A stretch of DNA of 64,000 nucleotides from Syngnathus acus. Taxonomy: Eukaryota > Chordata > Actinopteri > Syngnathiformes > Syngnathidae. The notes under the pieces were generated by a model that was not told the origin of the DNA, did not search any database, and saw only the letters and a list, made by a program, of their open reading frames with translations. This document shows positions 38,301 to 58,567 of this stretch, piece by piece; the first letter of the stretch is position 1, and each line of letters opens with the position of its first letter. Location: assembly GCF_901709675.1 (NCBI RefSeq), contig NC_051092.1:1678491-1742490 (forward strand), given 5' to 3'. A program made the translations under genes and the position numbers.

Positions 38301-41300
38301 GTCCCCATCTGTTGGGGAGGAACACAAACAAACAGTGTGGGCGGCGTAGCCACCCACCCTCCTCCTCCAGAGGCCACAAATATTTCACCATTATGACCTC
38401 TCGCCAAATCTTGTTTCTGCGGCACTGGCAACGTTGACTTTTTATCCTGTTATTACAAAGTTCAGCCTTTTTTGTTTTGCTTTTTCTAGTCTAATTACAA
38501 TCAAAGCTGTGTAATACTAAAACACTTTTGACCAATATTTTTTATTCCAACTAACACATTAAAGATCCCAAGTAATGGCTTACCAGGTAAGCCAAAGTCA
38601 GTCTGGTTAAAAATAATATTAACGTTTTCCAATAAGAAGAAGCAACTTTCCAGGTCAGGAGGGGTTAAAATAAATAAATACAAATCAGAAACAGTTATTG
38701 ATGACACTGAACAACATTCCCTGTGAGTTGACAGATTCATTCTTCGCCATGCCGTATGGTGTATCGGAGCCTTGTTGCGACTCACCAGCAGGTCCCAGTT
38801 GTTGCAGCCAAGTACAGCTCCCAATCTATTTAAATGGATCATCGCTTTGATTAAAGCACACCACATCACTGACCCAGCAAGGCTTGAGTTACAGCTTGGG
38901 GCTATGACACGCACTCTGATTATGCGCTGCCTAATGGTTATGACCCTGCTTGGCGCTATCTGATTCCAGAGTATCTGTGTATATATATATATATATCTGG
39001 AGCAGCTCTGCACAAATCATCAGATGGCATCTAGAAGGGAGATTGCCAAGATAGCGCTCAAACGAGCAAGGGACTTCAGTATCCCTGGGTTCTTTCTGTG
39101 AAAGCATGCTTTAAAGAGACGAAGCTCAGCTTGTGAAAACTTATGTCGAAAAAAATAAAATTGTTTTGTATAGAACAATCCTTATTGACTTGAAATAGTT
39201 AAAAGATAAGCTAATACTAGCTTCAATTAACATTAGCCTCAATGCTAGCTAGCGTGGTACTCAAGAATCCTAAATTTCACTCAGTAAATACCGGAATTAA
39301 ACAATATGTCGAATGGTTATCTGTTATGAGAAAAGTCGCGATGGCAGTTTGAATTCCACCAAGCATCAGAAAAGTTAATTGCACGTTATTAGTTGACATT
39401 AGCTTAACAGCAGAGAAGCTAATAGACTTGACTCAACTTTATTTGTAGTGGATAATATATCAATCAAATATTTATTTTTAATTAAAAAAAATACCTCTTG
39501 GAAAACAAGATGGTATTAGAACTATTTAGGTAATTGACGCCTTCTTTGACTGCCAACGACGGAACAGTCCGACCTAGTGGACATGTACAGAAAACAAATA
39601 GTTCCAAACGTCATTTAAAAGTGTGTGAATTCTCTCCGTTGTCACTTTAGTGTCCACTGGAGACACATTTAGAATTTTCTTTTTAAGGCCTTGTTTATGA
39701 CTATCACCATTGCTTTAAAGACGTGACGTGGCCTTATTTATCTGACCCGCTCTTAACTACCTGACATTGTGGCAAAGTGAAGACGAGGTGAATATGCACA
39801 AGCACCTGTCAAAAGCAGCTGTCGGCTCTCTTAAACAACCCATTCAAAGTACAGAGACCAACGATTAAGATTCGGATCTAAGAGGTTCCGCGTGCCTGAT
39901 GGGTCCACAACATGCAACAGTTGTCTCGTGTTAAGTGGCTGCCAGTGACAATGAAACAACGTGCTCGTTGTCAAGTAATATAACATCATCTCGGCCCTTT
40001 GCTTCCATGTGTTTACACGCTAGACGTAACATTAGGCACACCAAAAACTACGGCAAGTCGTGTGGACACAATAGTAATAATAATCATCCAACAATAGCAC
40101 TTATATGACCTGGTGTACCTAATGAAGTGTCTGTCAACACGGCCGCATTCAACAAAAGGAGGGATTTGGGACTTCTGTCATCAAAACAAATGCATTGAGT
40201 CCTTGCTGCTATTTTTATCACGCTAAAGTGTCAACGGGGGAAATAACATAATGGATCTTATTTTCATTCCCAAAATGCCACTGATAATCCGGCTTTGCCT
40301 TGACAAACGTTCCCCTGATTGCGGTCAGGGAAAACTCTCTTTGAGATGATAACGATCACATTACAAATCCTTTTCGGCATTTCTTAAGATACACCACATG
40401 GACAAAAGTATCGGGACGTATCAAGGTGGAATAAGCGACGATACTTTAAGATCATCCGAAAGGTGATTCTAAATCATTTGCTAGTTTGTGATGAGAAGGA
40501 AGAGATCATATTTACAAGCAGTGCCAGTCACCATTAAACAAATGCCTGGCTGTTAGAACAAGCTGGCGTGTAGATTATCAAGATGGTTGACTATTATTGT
40601 GCATGTCAGTCAGCTCAAACAGTCTTAATGGCAAACACGAGCCGCGGAAGTCTTCTCATCATTTACGTCGTCGTGGAACATTTCTGGATGCTTCCCTAAC
40701 CCCGCCAGTCGTCATTTGCCAGGCGTGGCGACAATAATGTATAAAATCCATCAAAGTCCGGACAAGACGGGAATTATTTTGAGAGACATATCTAATGGCA
40801 TTGGACCTTGGACATTTGGCACCCGGGCTTGGATGCATATTACAGACCAAGGCAGGTGCATGAAAGAGAAGGCGATCCTAAAAATATCCAAAGTATCTTT
40901 GTAAAGATTATAGAAGACACTTGTGTGTCCTTGCTCCACACCCTTCTGGGACTAGGGGCCTGCTTTTTTAATAAGCCGCTTTAATTATTTGGACATTGAA
41001 ATATAGAGTATTTATGAAGATTTATAATATATGTAATGTAATGGAAAAGAGGGAGAAAAAAAAACGTTTTAAGAAAATAATTCTCGAGTTTTTTGAGGGG
41101 TAGTTTAGTTTATTATAAAAATGTAATTAGAAATAATACAAGCTAGTAACAAAACAAACAGCTGTTTTTTGAGAGGTAGTTAAAAATTAAATTAGAAATA
41201 ATACAAGCTAGTAACAAAACAGCTTGGTTAGCTCATTAAATAACATTACAAAAAGTTCTTGTCTTTGGATTTGGGCCTCAGGGATTCAAAAGGGGGGTTC

Positions 41301-41539
41301 AAGAACTGGTCAGGGTGCACGGTGAGTCAGGTGAACATTGTGGCAAATGTTTAAAGAGCCTTATAAAAATAAAAAATGAAAAGCGTCGGCTCGGTTGAGG
41401 CGTGTCACACATCCCCAGTTTACAGAGGATTTCCTGTCCACTATCAGGTGAAAATCCCCATCATCACACAGAGCGATTGTCCCGAGGGTGGGCTTGGCCA
41501 CAAAATGAAGCCCCCCTCCCAGGCCCAGGCAAAGCTGCC

Positions 41540-41540
<1 letters not shown>

Positions 41541-41629
<89 letters not shown>
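41541..41629. repeat. (AC)44 microsatellite
   Basis: Uninterrupted AC dinucleotides over 89 bp, about 0.75 kb before the tpm1 exon 1a start codon. Uninterrupted tracts of this length are usually polymorphic. Confidence 0.97.
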
Positions 41630-41631
<2 letters not shown>

Positions 41632-41814
41632 CAGACAGACATTGTGTGTTTTTAAAAACCTGCTGGAGCTACTTGTGGTCCCAAAAGTCGGAGGGAGGAA
41701 TGACTCCAATTCAAATCGACATGGCAATGTAGTAGAATGCAATTTTTTGCAATTAGGGTAAATTTGTTAAAGAGCTCAAATGTAGTCATTTTAGTCTCAA
41801 TTTTTTTGTGATTT

Positions 41815-41876
41815 GTTTTTTTTTTGTGAAGCACATTGAGCTACCCCGTGTACATAAATAAAGTTGCCTTATCATA
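41815..41876 (+). repeat. Possible LINE/SINE 3' tail remnant
   Basis: The string GTGAAGCACATTGAGCTACC followed by ATAAATAAAGTTGCCTTATC resembles the conserved 3' tail of teleost non-LTR elements. Only about 60 bp is left, with no body upstream that I recognise. Confidence 0.4.
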
Positions 41877-42085
41877 AATCTGATATAGTTTAGTATGTAC
41901 AACAGATTAAATCGAGTAGAACATTGGTGCAATTAGAGTCATTTTCCAAATGTTCTTGTGAAATATGAACAAACAAAGGATCAGTTTTGCGCGAGTTATC
42001 CAAAAAGAATCCCATTTGTTTCCAATTCAAGAGCTGTGCCTTCATCTTCAAAGTGGCTTTTCTTGCAAGGAAGCCCCTCACCCCA

Positions 42086-42091
42086 TATAAA
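42086..42091 (+). promoter_or_regulatory. tpm1: TATA-like box upstream of tpm1 exon 1a
   Basis: TATAAA in the context CCCCATATAAAGACG, 299 bp before the muscle-type start codon at 42385. The context CCATATAAAG is also one base from an SRF CArG box. The transcription start is not known, so this is only a candidate for the muscle promoter. Confidence 0.3.
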
Positions 42092-42378
42092 GACGTATCA
42101 ATGTTTGGGAGAAGACGAATCAGCGAGTAGACCTTCACAAGACGTCCAGCTACCCTCGCATGGACGCATGCATGCCTCCTCCCACCCCAAAAAAAGTATT
42201 GGATGTCTGAAGGAATCCACAGGCCCCCCCTCTTCTAAGTACATATTTGCGAGGGCACAGAGAGGCAGAGCCTGCACTCCAGCTCCACGTTCACTGAGGC
42301 ACACACGGCCCCGGCTCCAGCTCTCGCCACTTTCCCACTTTTTCCCTTTTGACGGAGTCTTTCCCTCTTGGGCAATAA

Positions 42379-51590
<9,212 letters not shown>

Positions 51591-51653
51591 AAGCACAATC
51601 TAACCCTGACATGCACCGTGGTTTGGCTTTTTGTCCTTGCACCTTTGTTACCC

Positions 51654-51659
51654 AATAAA
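51654..51659 (+). terminator. tpm1: Poly(A) signal after tpm1 exon 9d
   Basis: AATAAA 64 nt past the stop codon in CCCAATAAACCCG. A longer 3'UTR reaching the ATTAAA near 52242 is possible. Confidence 0.6.
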
Positions 51660-52499
51660 CCCGTTCCTTCCCCGCGGTGCCGCGCAAACAGCCAAATGCT
51701 ATTTTTTGTTGCACCATCCTGCCTTCAGTGGAACTCAAACCAAGGAGCTAAGGGAAGTCAAACTTAAGCATTTCCTCTGATGAAGCCCAAAGTCAGAAGC
51801 ATGTTTGCATTTGCAAGCCAGTTTTTGTACTGTAACAATATATTTCCCTTGGGTGGAATTACAGGTGACTTTGCTTATAAAGATTTTTTTTCTTTTTCTT
51901 TTTTTTTTTTTTACATCTGCATTGATAGTTATATTTTATTTGACTATAAATTATGCACATGCCAAGGACAAAGTGGAGAAATTTAGCACGTAAACCTCAC
52001 AATGATGGATTTTTTTGTTCAATCTGTACAAAATACTGTAAATGCACTCCTTGTGAATTTTCAGTTGATAAACTGGTGCTAGTTTGTACATTGTTTAGGT
52101 TGTATTGGTTTGTAACAGCGACAGTCCTGAATTTGTTCATTTTGTCTGTGCGGTTTCGGACATCTGGTTGTGCAGTTTTAGCATTTTTAAAGTAGAAGTT
52201 CCAAATGTTTATCATATTTGAAATGTTTCAAATTTGAAATGAATTAAAGCACGTTTTGAAAGCTATGTATTGCATTATTTTTAACATAGACCTACATAAC
52301 ATAGAGCTACATTATGTCGTGGTCCTCAGAGCATTATGTTTTTCAGTAGTACCTGGTGACAATTTTAATTTGAATTTCTTCAATTGATTTTTATGCTTGT
52401 GATGAATTTTGTGAGTTACCAACATTTAACTGGCTGAGTCTGTCGCTCGATGTTTTCTGGATCGGTAATCGATTCATCATGTCCGGCTTCCCATGACAA
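51660..52499 (+). other. tpm1-lactb intergenic / extended tpm1 3'UTR
   Basis: AT-rich, non-coding, with a poly-T at 51899-51912. No gene or element recognised before the lactb promoter. Confidence 0.5.
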
Positions 52500-52508
52500 A
52501 CCGGAAGT
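52500..52508 (+). promoter_or_regulatory. lactb: ETS-type site in the lactb promoter
   Basis: ACCGGAAGT is a perfect ETS/GABPA core 64 bp before the lactb ATG, in a region without a TATA box. Such sites are typical of promoters of nuclear genes for mitochondrial proteins, which fits the LACTB product. Confidence 0.5.
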
Positions 52509-52571
52509 AACCTTTTGCCCCTCACCGTAGGAAGTGTTTTCACCAAGAAAAAAACACTTTATGCCTTTAAA

Positions 52572-54920
52572 ATGTACCGTTTATTGGTGCCACATACTTT
52601 ATATGCACAATTTAAGCTTTTGCCCACGCGGGTGACAACTCTATGGCTCCCACGAGCCGCTGGGCGAGCTGGGCCGCCCGGACAGAGGAGTGTTTTTACC
52701 CAAAGGCGATGCTACGCGAGCGAGTCCACCACCAAAAACCTTTCCTTGGTGTGGATCTGTGGAGCTGGTGTGGGACTTGCCTTGGTGTTTGGACTGAAAT
52801 ATCACGCGGGGGCAGACAAAGGTTCGTGTGATAACACATCGACGGACCGTCAGAATCATCGATACGATGCTGCAATCAAAGCGAGTCGAGTTTTGGTGGA
52901 ACGAATCCAGGTAGGCGCGCAGGTATGCAGACAGGAATGTGGTAGTCAACAGGTTCCTCCTGTCTGGCTCTACTGGTGCACTTCTGTGGGTTTACTGTGG
53001 GTTCTCTTGCCAGAGTGAAGTCGGAGCTCCCGGCCTGGTGGTGGCGGTGTCGGTGGATGGAGTTTCTGTCTGGTGTGAAGGTTCGTGCATGTCATGGATG
53101 CATGTGGAAAAACTGGCATCGGGGTGTCATTGAAAGAAAATGACGATTAAAGTCCAAAATGATTACATTTGGGTGGTTGTGGACAAAATCTCTACATTAA
53201 TTGATAGCGGGTTTTTTTACATTATCAAGCTTTTTCTGTATTGAGCGTTTATGGAGGAGAAAAAGCTTAACGTTCATTAAAAGTGAATAAAATATCACGA
53301 TCGTTGATTTTTTTCAATTTTGTACATTCAGTTATTGGAATTGTTTTACGCTCGGGCCCTACTTCTTTATTTCTTTGTTTACCTTTATACTGTGTCTATT
53401 TTAATTTTCTATTGATTGATGGACTTTAGGGGTCGGTTATGCTGATTTGGAGAATCGTCTTCCATGCGGCCCGGAAACCGTGATGCGAATCGCCAGTATC
53501 AGCAAGTCGCTCACGTCGGCGGCTGCTGCGCGTCTCTGTGAGGAAGGGAAACTCGATCTCGATGCGCCTGTCCAGAAATATGTCCCAGAGTTTCCTCTAA
53601 AACAGTTTGATGGACAGAATGTGAGCCACCTCCACTCACAAGATTTTTTGAACTTCTGCATTGTAACCCGCTCTCTCTTTTCAGGTCACAATAACACCTC
53701 GCATGATTCTCTCCCACCTCAGCGGGATTCGGCATTACGAGAAGGACCCAAATAAAGTGAGAGAGGAAATGGAGAAAGCCAAGCGGCTTCTGAAACCGTC
53801 AATGATGGAGAAAAAGGAGGATGTAAATCAAAATAAAGGTGAGCCCACTAAGCAATCCAAAGAAGCTTCCCAGGCCAAGAAGAAAAAAGAGTTTGAGCAT
53901 GAGGAATACTACTTGATGGAAAATTTTGAGAGTGTCACTCAAGCGTTGAACCTCTTTAAGAACGACCCACTCATTTTCAAACCAGGTAAAGCACACTTCC
54001 TCGTTGCTTCATTAAGATGCGGGTTACTTTTGATAAATTGAACACTTGACTTGTCGTCTTGCAGGCACAACATTCTTGTACTCGACCCACGCCTACACCC
54101 TCCTCAGTGCAGTCATCGAGCAAGCTGCGGGACAGCCCTTCCTGGATGTCATGACTAACCTCTTCCGGGAACTTGGAATGCTCAATACGGTGCCAGATCA
54201 AAATGAACCCATCATTTATCATCGTTCCAGGTAGGATGCATCATATCATGCTTGATGGAAGGGTGCGCACATCTCAACCAGACGTATGACACAAATGCTA
54301 CACCATATATGTTTCAATGCATTTTTTTTAGTATCTTAATATTCTCAATATTGTCTTGAATTTGCAAAAGGCTGTTTGCCTTTCCTGTCCTCCACAGGTA
54401 TTATCATCTGAACAAGCGAGGCCGGGTGGTGAACTGCCCGTACGTAGACAACTCGTACAAGTGGGCGGGCGGCGGCTTCCTTTCCACGGTGGGGGACCTG
54501 CTGCTCTTTGGTAACGTTCTACTCTACAGCTATCAAATGGCTCACATTAAGGACACTGAAGGGCTGCTGCCCGGTTTCCTCAAACCCCAAACCGCCGTGG
54601 AACTTTGGACGGCGGTGGATAAGACGGAGGCCAGCTGGGACAAGGACGGACGATACAGTCAAGGCTGGCTGGTGGTGGACAAAGAGCAGAAATACGGGCA
54701 TTGCAGGAAGCGCAAGCACTATGTGTCGCACACAGGGGGCGCTGTGGGGGCCAGCAGTGTCCTGTTGGTGTTGCCCAGCGAGGAGATGGAGCAGCGACGA
54801 GGACAGAAGGTCCTCCCGCAGGGCGTGGTGGTCAGCATTCTCACCAACATGCAGTCTGTGGCACTCAACAGCACAGCCCTGAAAATTGCACACCAGTTTG
54901 ACAAAGCCAGAAGCGCGTAA
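52572..54920 (+). CDS. lactb: serine beta-lactamase-like protein LACTB, mitochondrial (528 aa)
   Basis: LACTB is an animal relative of class C beta-lactamases/penicillin-binding proteins that forms filaments in the mitochondrial intermembrane space and has protease-type activity. Exons: 52572-52910, 53014-53080, 53430-53620, 53685-53985, 54065-54230, 54398-54920, all phases agreeing (1587 nt). I chose the ATG at 52572 because MYRL matches the mammalian start; an in-frame ATG at 52515 would only add an atypical leader. Visible parts: a basic N-terminal targeting region (residues 1-50), a hydrophobic segment (about 57-76), the SxxK motif SISK at 158-161 with Ser158 as nucleophile, the block SHLSGIRHYEKD, a Lys/Glu-rich insert in exon 4, the block PYVDNSYKWAGGGFLSTVGD, and the HTG triad at about 466-468. 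Human LACTB is 547 aa. It lies downstream of tpm1 as in human. Confidence 0.95.
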
Positions 54921-55090
54921 GTTGTTTTCGGAAAATGTGACTGTTTTGACTTTTCATATGACTTTGAGGGTGTTATTGAAAATAAGATCTTATTTTTATA
55001 GGATATTAAAAAAAGAACTACTGCACTATACGAATACCTGATTGTTTTTAATATCAGACAGAAGTCAATAAATGTGAGATTTGGCCGTCC
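54921..55090 (+). other. lactb: lactb 3'UTR with poly(A) signal
   Basis: AATAAA at 55067-55072, about 147 nt after the stop. A second AATAAA at about 55942-55947 could extend the transcript toward the convergent neighbour. Confidence 0.55.
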
Positions 55091-55969
55091 AGAAAAAAAT
55101 CTTTCATAATAAGCAAGCATGATCACACTTGATTAGTTCCTGGATTTTATTCTATAAAAATTTTTGGTAACATTTTTCAAATATCACTTTCCTAATGACT
55201 GTTGCAGTAGATTTCACTTTTGACAAACTTTTATTATTCCATAACAAGAGATTATGTTAGATTGTTGCCCGACTAGAATCATGAAAACGTTCCTATTTTT
55301 GTCCACTAGGTGGTGCTCATCACTAGAAATGCCAACAATTTTGTTAGCGTTTAAAAAATAGCTGTAGACTTTTTTTTTACAATCAATTCACCTTGTTTTA
55401 CAGTTGTCCAATTCGAGTGTCAAAAATGAAAGTATACTTATGTTTTGCCTCACTCCAAAAATCACACAAAAATCAGATTATTTCAAATTGCTTGTATTTA
55501 CAAAATCACTGCCATTTACCCCTCAACTGATACAAAAGTTCTTTTCATCCAGCATCTCACATACAACAGGTCGAAAATGTACATAGTATGTTTTAACATG
55601 CGCAACAACGCTTTGTAACTATTTTTAGTCAAAGCCCATAGATTGAAATGTGATACATTTGTAGTCCAGTGAATAGAAACATTTGAGTTAATGTCACCAC
55701 AGGGGGGCATAGTGGGCAAAAAATATGACTAGGACAACGTGGGAAAGCTCTGGCTACTCAGTACAACACGGCAAACTCAACAATAAAATAAAAGAACTGA
55801 ATGTTCTGTACATCAGAAATTTGCATTTAGCCTTTACGAGAACAGACTAAGCATCAAACAAAGTCTCGAGCACCATTCACAGCAGTTAACTACTTTTACT
55901 ATGGCAGTTAATAATGCTGACCAAATTATTTCTTTGACTGTAAATAAAGTTTTTATAGTGGCCCAAGTT
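55091..55969. other. Gap between convergent lactb and nrg4
   Basis: AT-rich, non-coding; it may include alternative 3'UTR of either gene. No repeat or RNA gene recognised. Confidence 0.5.
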
Positions 55970-55989
55970 TGACCCTCCAACATATTAAT

Positions 55990-55995
55990 TTTATT
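55990..55995 (-). terminator. nrg4: Poly(A) signal of nrg4
   Basis: TTTATT on the + strand reads AATAAA on the - strand, 195 nt past the nrg4 stop codon. Confidence 0.4.
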
Positions 55996-56189
55996 TATCA
56001 GAGTATAAGTCTAAATCTAAACAAATTGGAGCATCTCGGAACTGATTTTGCACGACCTTAGTTTGGCCTTTCTAGCTCCAACAGGTATTTTCCTCATGCG
56101 CGAAGAGATGCTGAAGTCATTGTTTGCACAATAAGCGGCATTCCAAACTATCTCACCACGTGGCTGAGTACATCAACCTGGTGGAATTG

Positions 56190-56745
56190 TCAGACTCTTG
56201 GTGGGACTTTCCAATATTCTGTGTGACTCTGCTTCTTCTGTTGCTTGGCTTTCAGCATCCTGGACACAAGTTACATCAAGAGGTTAGACGTTTTTTTTCT
56301 AAATGCCTTCCTTTCATCACGTGTGTACTTACTTATAGGTAAAGTAGATGATAACGGAAAAGACCACTAAGATGAGGAGTCCGACAAGGACCAGCGCTAC
56401 CATTAAACCCGCCTGCTCCTTGTCGGTGGATCCGAGAAGCAGTTGGAACTGCTCGCACCGACTTCCTTTGTAGTAGTTGTTGCACCTAAACGTCACATGG
56501 TCTCTCACTCAGGATGCCGTCCAAACATAATGGGTCAACGTTGTGTGTGTTTACGTGACTTACACACAGGAAAGTGTATCCATGGAGGCAAGTTTATAGC
56601 ACGTGCCTCCATTCATGCAATAGGCAGCATCCTCCCCATCACATGGCATTCCATGTTCTGTACAGACAAAGCAACTCGTATGAAATGGTGGCTCTATCAA
56701 AAGGAAGTGTTTTTAAATCGACTTTTATTTCTTACCTGCCATCAT
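56190..56745 (-). CDS. nrg4: neuregulin-4-like EGF-domain transmembrane protein (108 aa)
   Basis: Four exons on the - strand: 56745-56736, 56657-56564, 56485-56333, 56259-56190, with GT-AG junctions and consistent phases (327 nt). The product starts MMAEHGMPCDGED and has one EGF domain with six cysteines at residues 9, 17, 23, 34, 36 and 45 (C-x7-C-x5-C-x10-C-x-C-x8-C), including YCMNGGTCY and YKGSRCEQF. One membrane span follows at about 61-83, then a short basic tail ending EYWKVPPRV. There is no signal peptide, no Ig domain and a total length near human NRG4 (115 aa), which fits NRG4, an ErbB4 ligand shed from the membrane. Other small EGF ligands (NRG3, TGF-alpha type) are less likely because of length and the N-terminal EGF position. 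The very short exons escape simple open-frame searches. 5'UTR exons upstream (above 56745) were not resolved. Confidence 0.82.
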
Positions 56746-58222
56746 CTGGAAGATTTTTTTTTCTTTTTTAGGTGGAAGGTTACCTCGAGGTTACCTAGTT
56801 AAAAGTGTAGGAGAAAACGAATTACAAGGAGGCTTACGATTGATCCCTGTGGAACACCTTCCGGAAAAAAAAACTATTTGTCAACCTCAACAACTCGAGC
56901 TGCGTCTAATGCGATAGTAGCCTTACAAAAACACCTCACGATAACTTTGTCTTAAATAGCTTCATTTTTTATATACAAATTTGTATACGTAAATGCCAGG
57001 AAAATTTGCCAAGTTACGAAATATCTAAGCGTTGTCCTTACCTGCCTGTGAAATCCCAACTTTTGGTTGCTACCGTGACTTCCCAATGTGACTCATAGTA
57101 CTGTGTTGCTTTCACCTAGACCTTTAAGGACAGGCGTGATGTGGGCGTGCTCCTGCCTCCTTAAAATATGTCGTGAATGCAGTTTGTCCACATTGCCTGT
57201 GAAAATGGCGATACTGGCTCACTGGAGGCCCGTTTGTCAGCTTGTCTGTCAGGTCAGCAGTGTAATCGCAGCAACCGCTGGCCATCACTGAGATTGATGA
57301 TGATGATGGTGGTGGTCTGAGCATGATCACATGTCACGCCGACTGAAAAGAAGGCTCTCTGCTGAGCCGTCACAGGCTCGGAATGGGTGAGGCAACATTT
57401 GCGCTTGTCTGCGTGGGGCGACTCAAATGAATGGTAGGCATGTCGAGAAGGTATGAATGGAATCGTGGGAACTCGCGTCAAGGCGTACGGACTGCTTCCT
57501 TCAAAGGAGTTATTAGTGCCTTGTGTTTGGGACCGTTAGTTGACTCATCAACTGTCAAGTTTTCCTCATTGTTTCGCACCTTTCTTAATGAGGGAAGTGT
57601 GTCACAGTGCAGGTTTCCCATCCTTGAAACATTGTTGTGAATCTCTGTCGCCAATATAATTAATGAATTGTTGTGCGCCAACTCCAAATGGTGTCACTAG
57701 CTTGTGGGGTAGTATCACTTGACTTTTTCCTCCGCAGTTAAAAAAAAAAGTTCATATTTTCACATTTAGGATAACTTGCTTTTTATTCATTTATTGTTAA
57801 AAGGTTTGTGTGTTTTTAGAGCAGTGCTTAAGATCTCAACAGGGGTCGGAATTGTATATTTTTCTTTCCAAGTTTGATCAAGTTGTGCCAGGTTTCTTTT
57901 TTCAAAGTCATCAGGGCAGTTAACATGTTGACCTATTATTGACCTTTAGAGAGCAGCATTGCAAAAAGTGCAGCGGTGACACGACGGAATCCATTCCAGC
58001 CACTGGAAGCTTCATATTTTTGTCACTTGTAAGTATGTGAAAGTTCCTAGACGAATAAGCATTGATGTTGCACTGTTACAGTTTATCCCTTAATTGAACA
58101 CACAAGATGAATCAACACATATAGACAGACAATACACACACACACATATGTTATAAAAATGACTGATATGGTCTTTATCCAAAATGTCATCAGAGCAAGG
58201 AACAAAACAGGTCTGGAATGAG
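56746..58222. other. Upstream region of nrg4
   Basis: Expected to hold the nrg4 5'UTR and promoter (read on the - strand), but no exon or promoter box is clear. No transposon recognised. Confidence 0.45.
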
Positions 58223-58230
58223 ATTAGCAA

Positions 58231-58567
58231 TAGAGGTGTAAATCGCGGGTTTTGAATGACTTGAAGCCCAAAGGGGAGCGAATTTCCTCGTCTTCTTGGC
58301 CACTAGCCATAGCACCAGCCCAGGAGCCGCGTAGTTGTCGGCCCCCCTTTCACATGCCTGCTCTGCTCACAACACAACACGCCGCGCACTGCTCCCGGAA
58401 AGAGGAAGCAAGCAACAATGAACTGGATTTCAAAATAAAGTCACGTCTAATGTCCGAGGTCAAAAACGGGCGATATAGATCGATGTTTACGTTTAGCATC
58501 GATGCCAACAAATCGTAGAGCATTTTATCGATTAATCGATGTGTATCGATGAATCGTTACACCCCTA
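58231..58567. mobile_element. hAT-like element, copy 1 (internally deleted)
   Basis: Begins TAGAGGTGTAA and ends TTACACCCCTA, an 11-bp inverted terminal repeat with one mismatch. Over its 337 bp it differs from copy 2 at only six positions, and it lacks a 207-bp internal block present in copy 2 (60436-60642). No transposase frame; non-autonomous. The family call rests on terminal sequence and the apparent 8-bp target duplication. Confidence 0.75.

Larger units (their letters stand above)
35326..42080. other. Intergenic region between tln2 and tpm1
   Basis: No open frame with recognisable homology and no RNA gene was found. It holds poly-A/T runs, a (TA)n run near 38980-38995, a C-run near 38197, and the (AC)n tract listed separately. 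Enhancers for the muscle gene tpm1 may lie here but cannot be identified by eye. Confidence 0.5.

Noticed and set aside
40390-40450. GGACAAAAGTATCGGGAC-like string (similar near 10467)
   Set aside because: Reminiscent of Tc1-type termini but only a fragment, no partner end found.
41361-41761. Frames of Thr-His and Cys-Val repeats
   Set aside because: Translations of the (AC)44 microsatellite.
52515-52571. Upstream in-frame ATG for lactb
   Set aside because: The second ATG (MYRL) matches the mammalian start and leaves the ETS site in the promoter; the upstream leader has no conserved residues.
58252-58518. 88-codon frame, and its twin at 60649-60906
   Set aside because: Lies inside the two hAT-like copies; no zinc finger, RNase H-like or dimerisation motif of a transposase, and both copies are non-autonomous.
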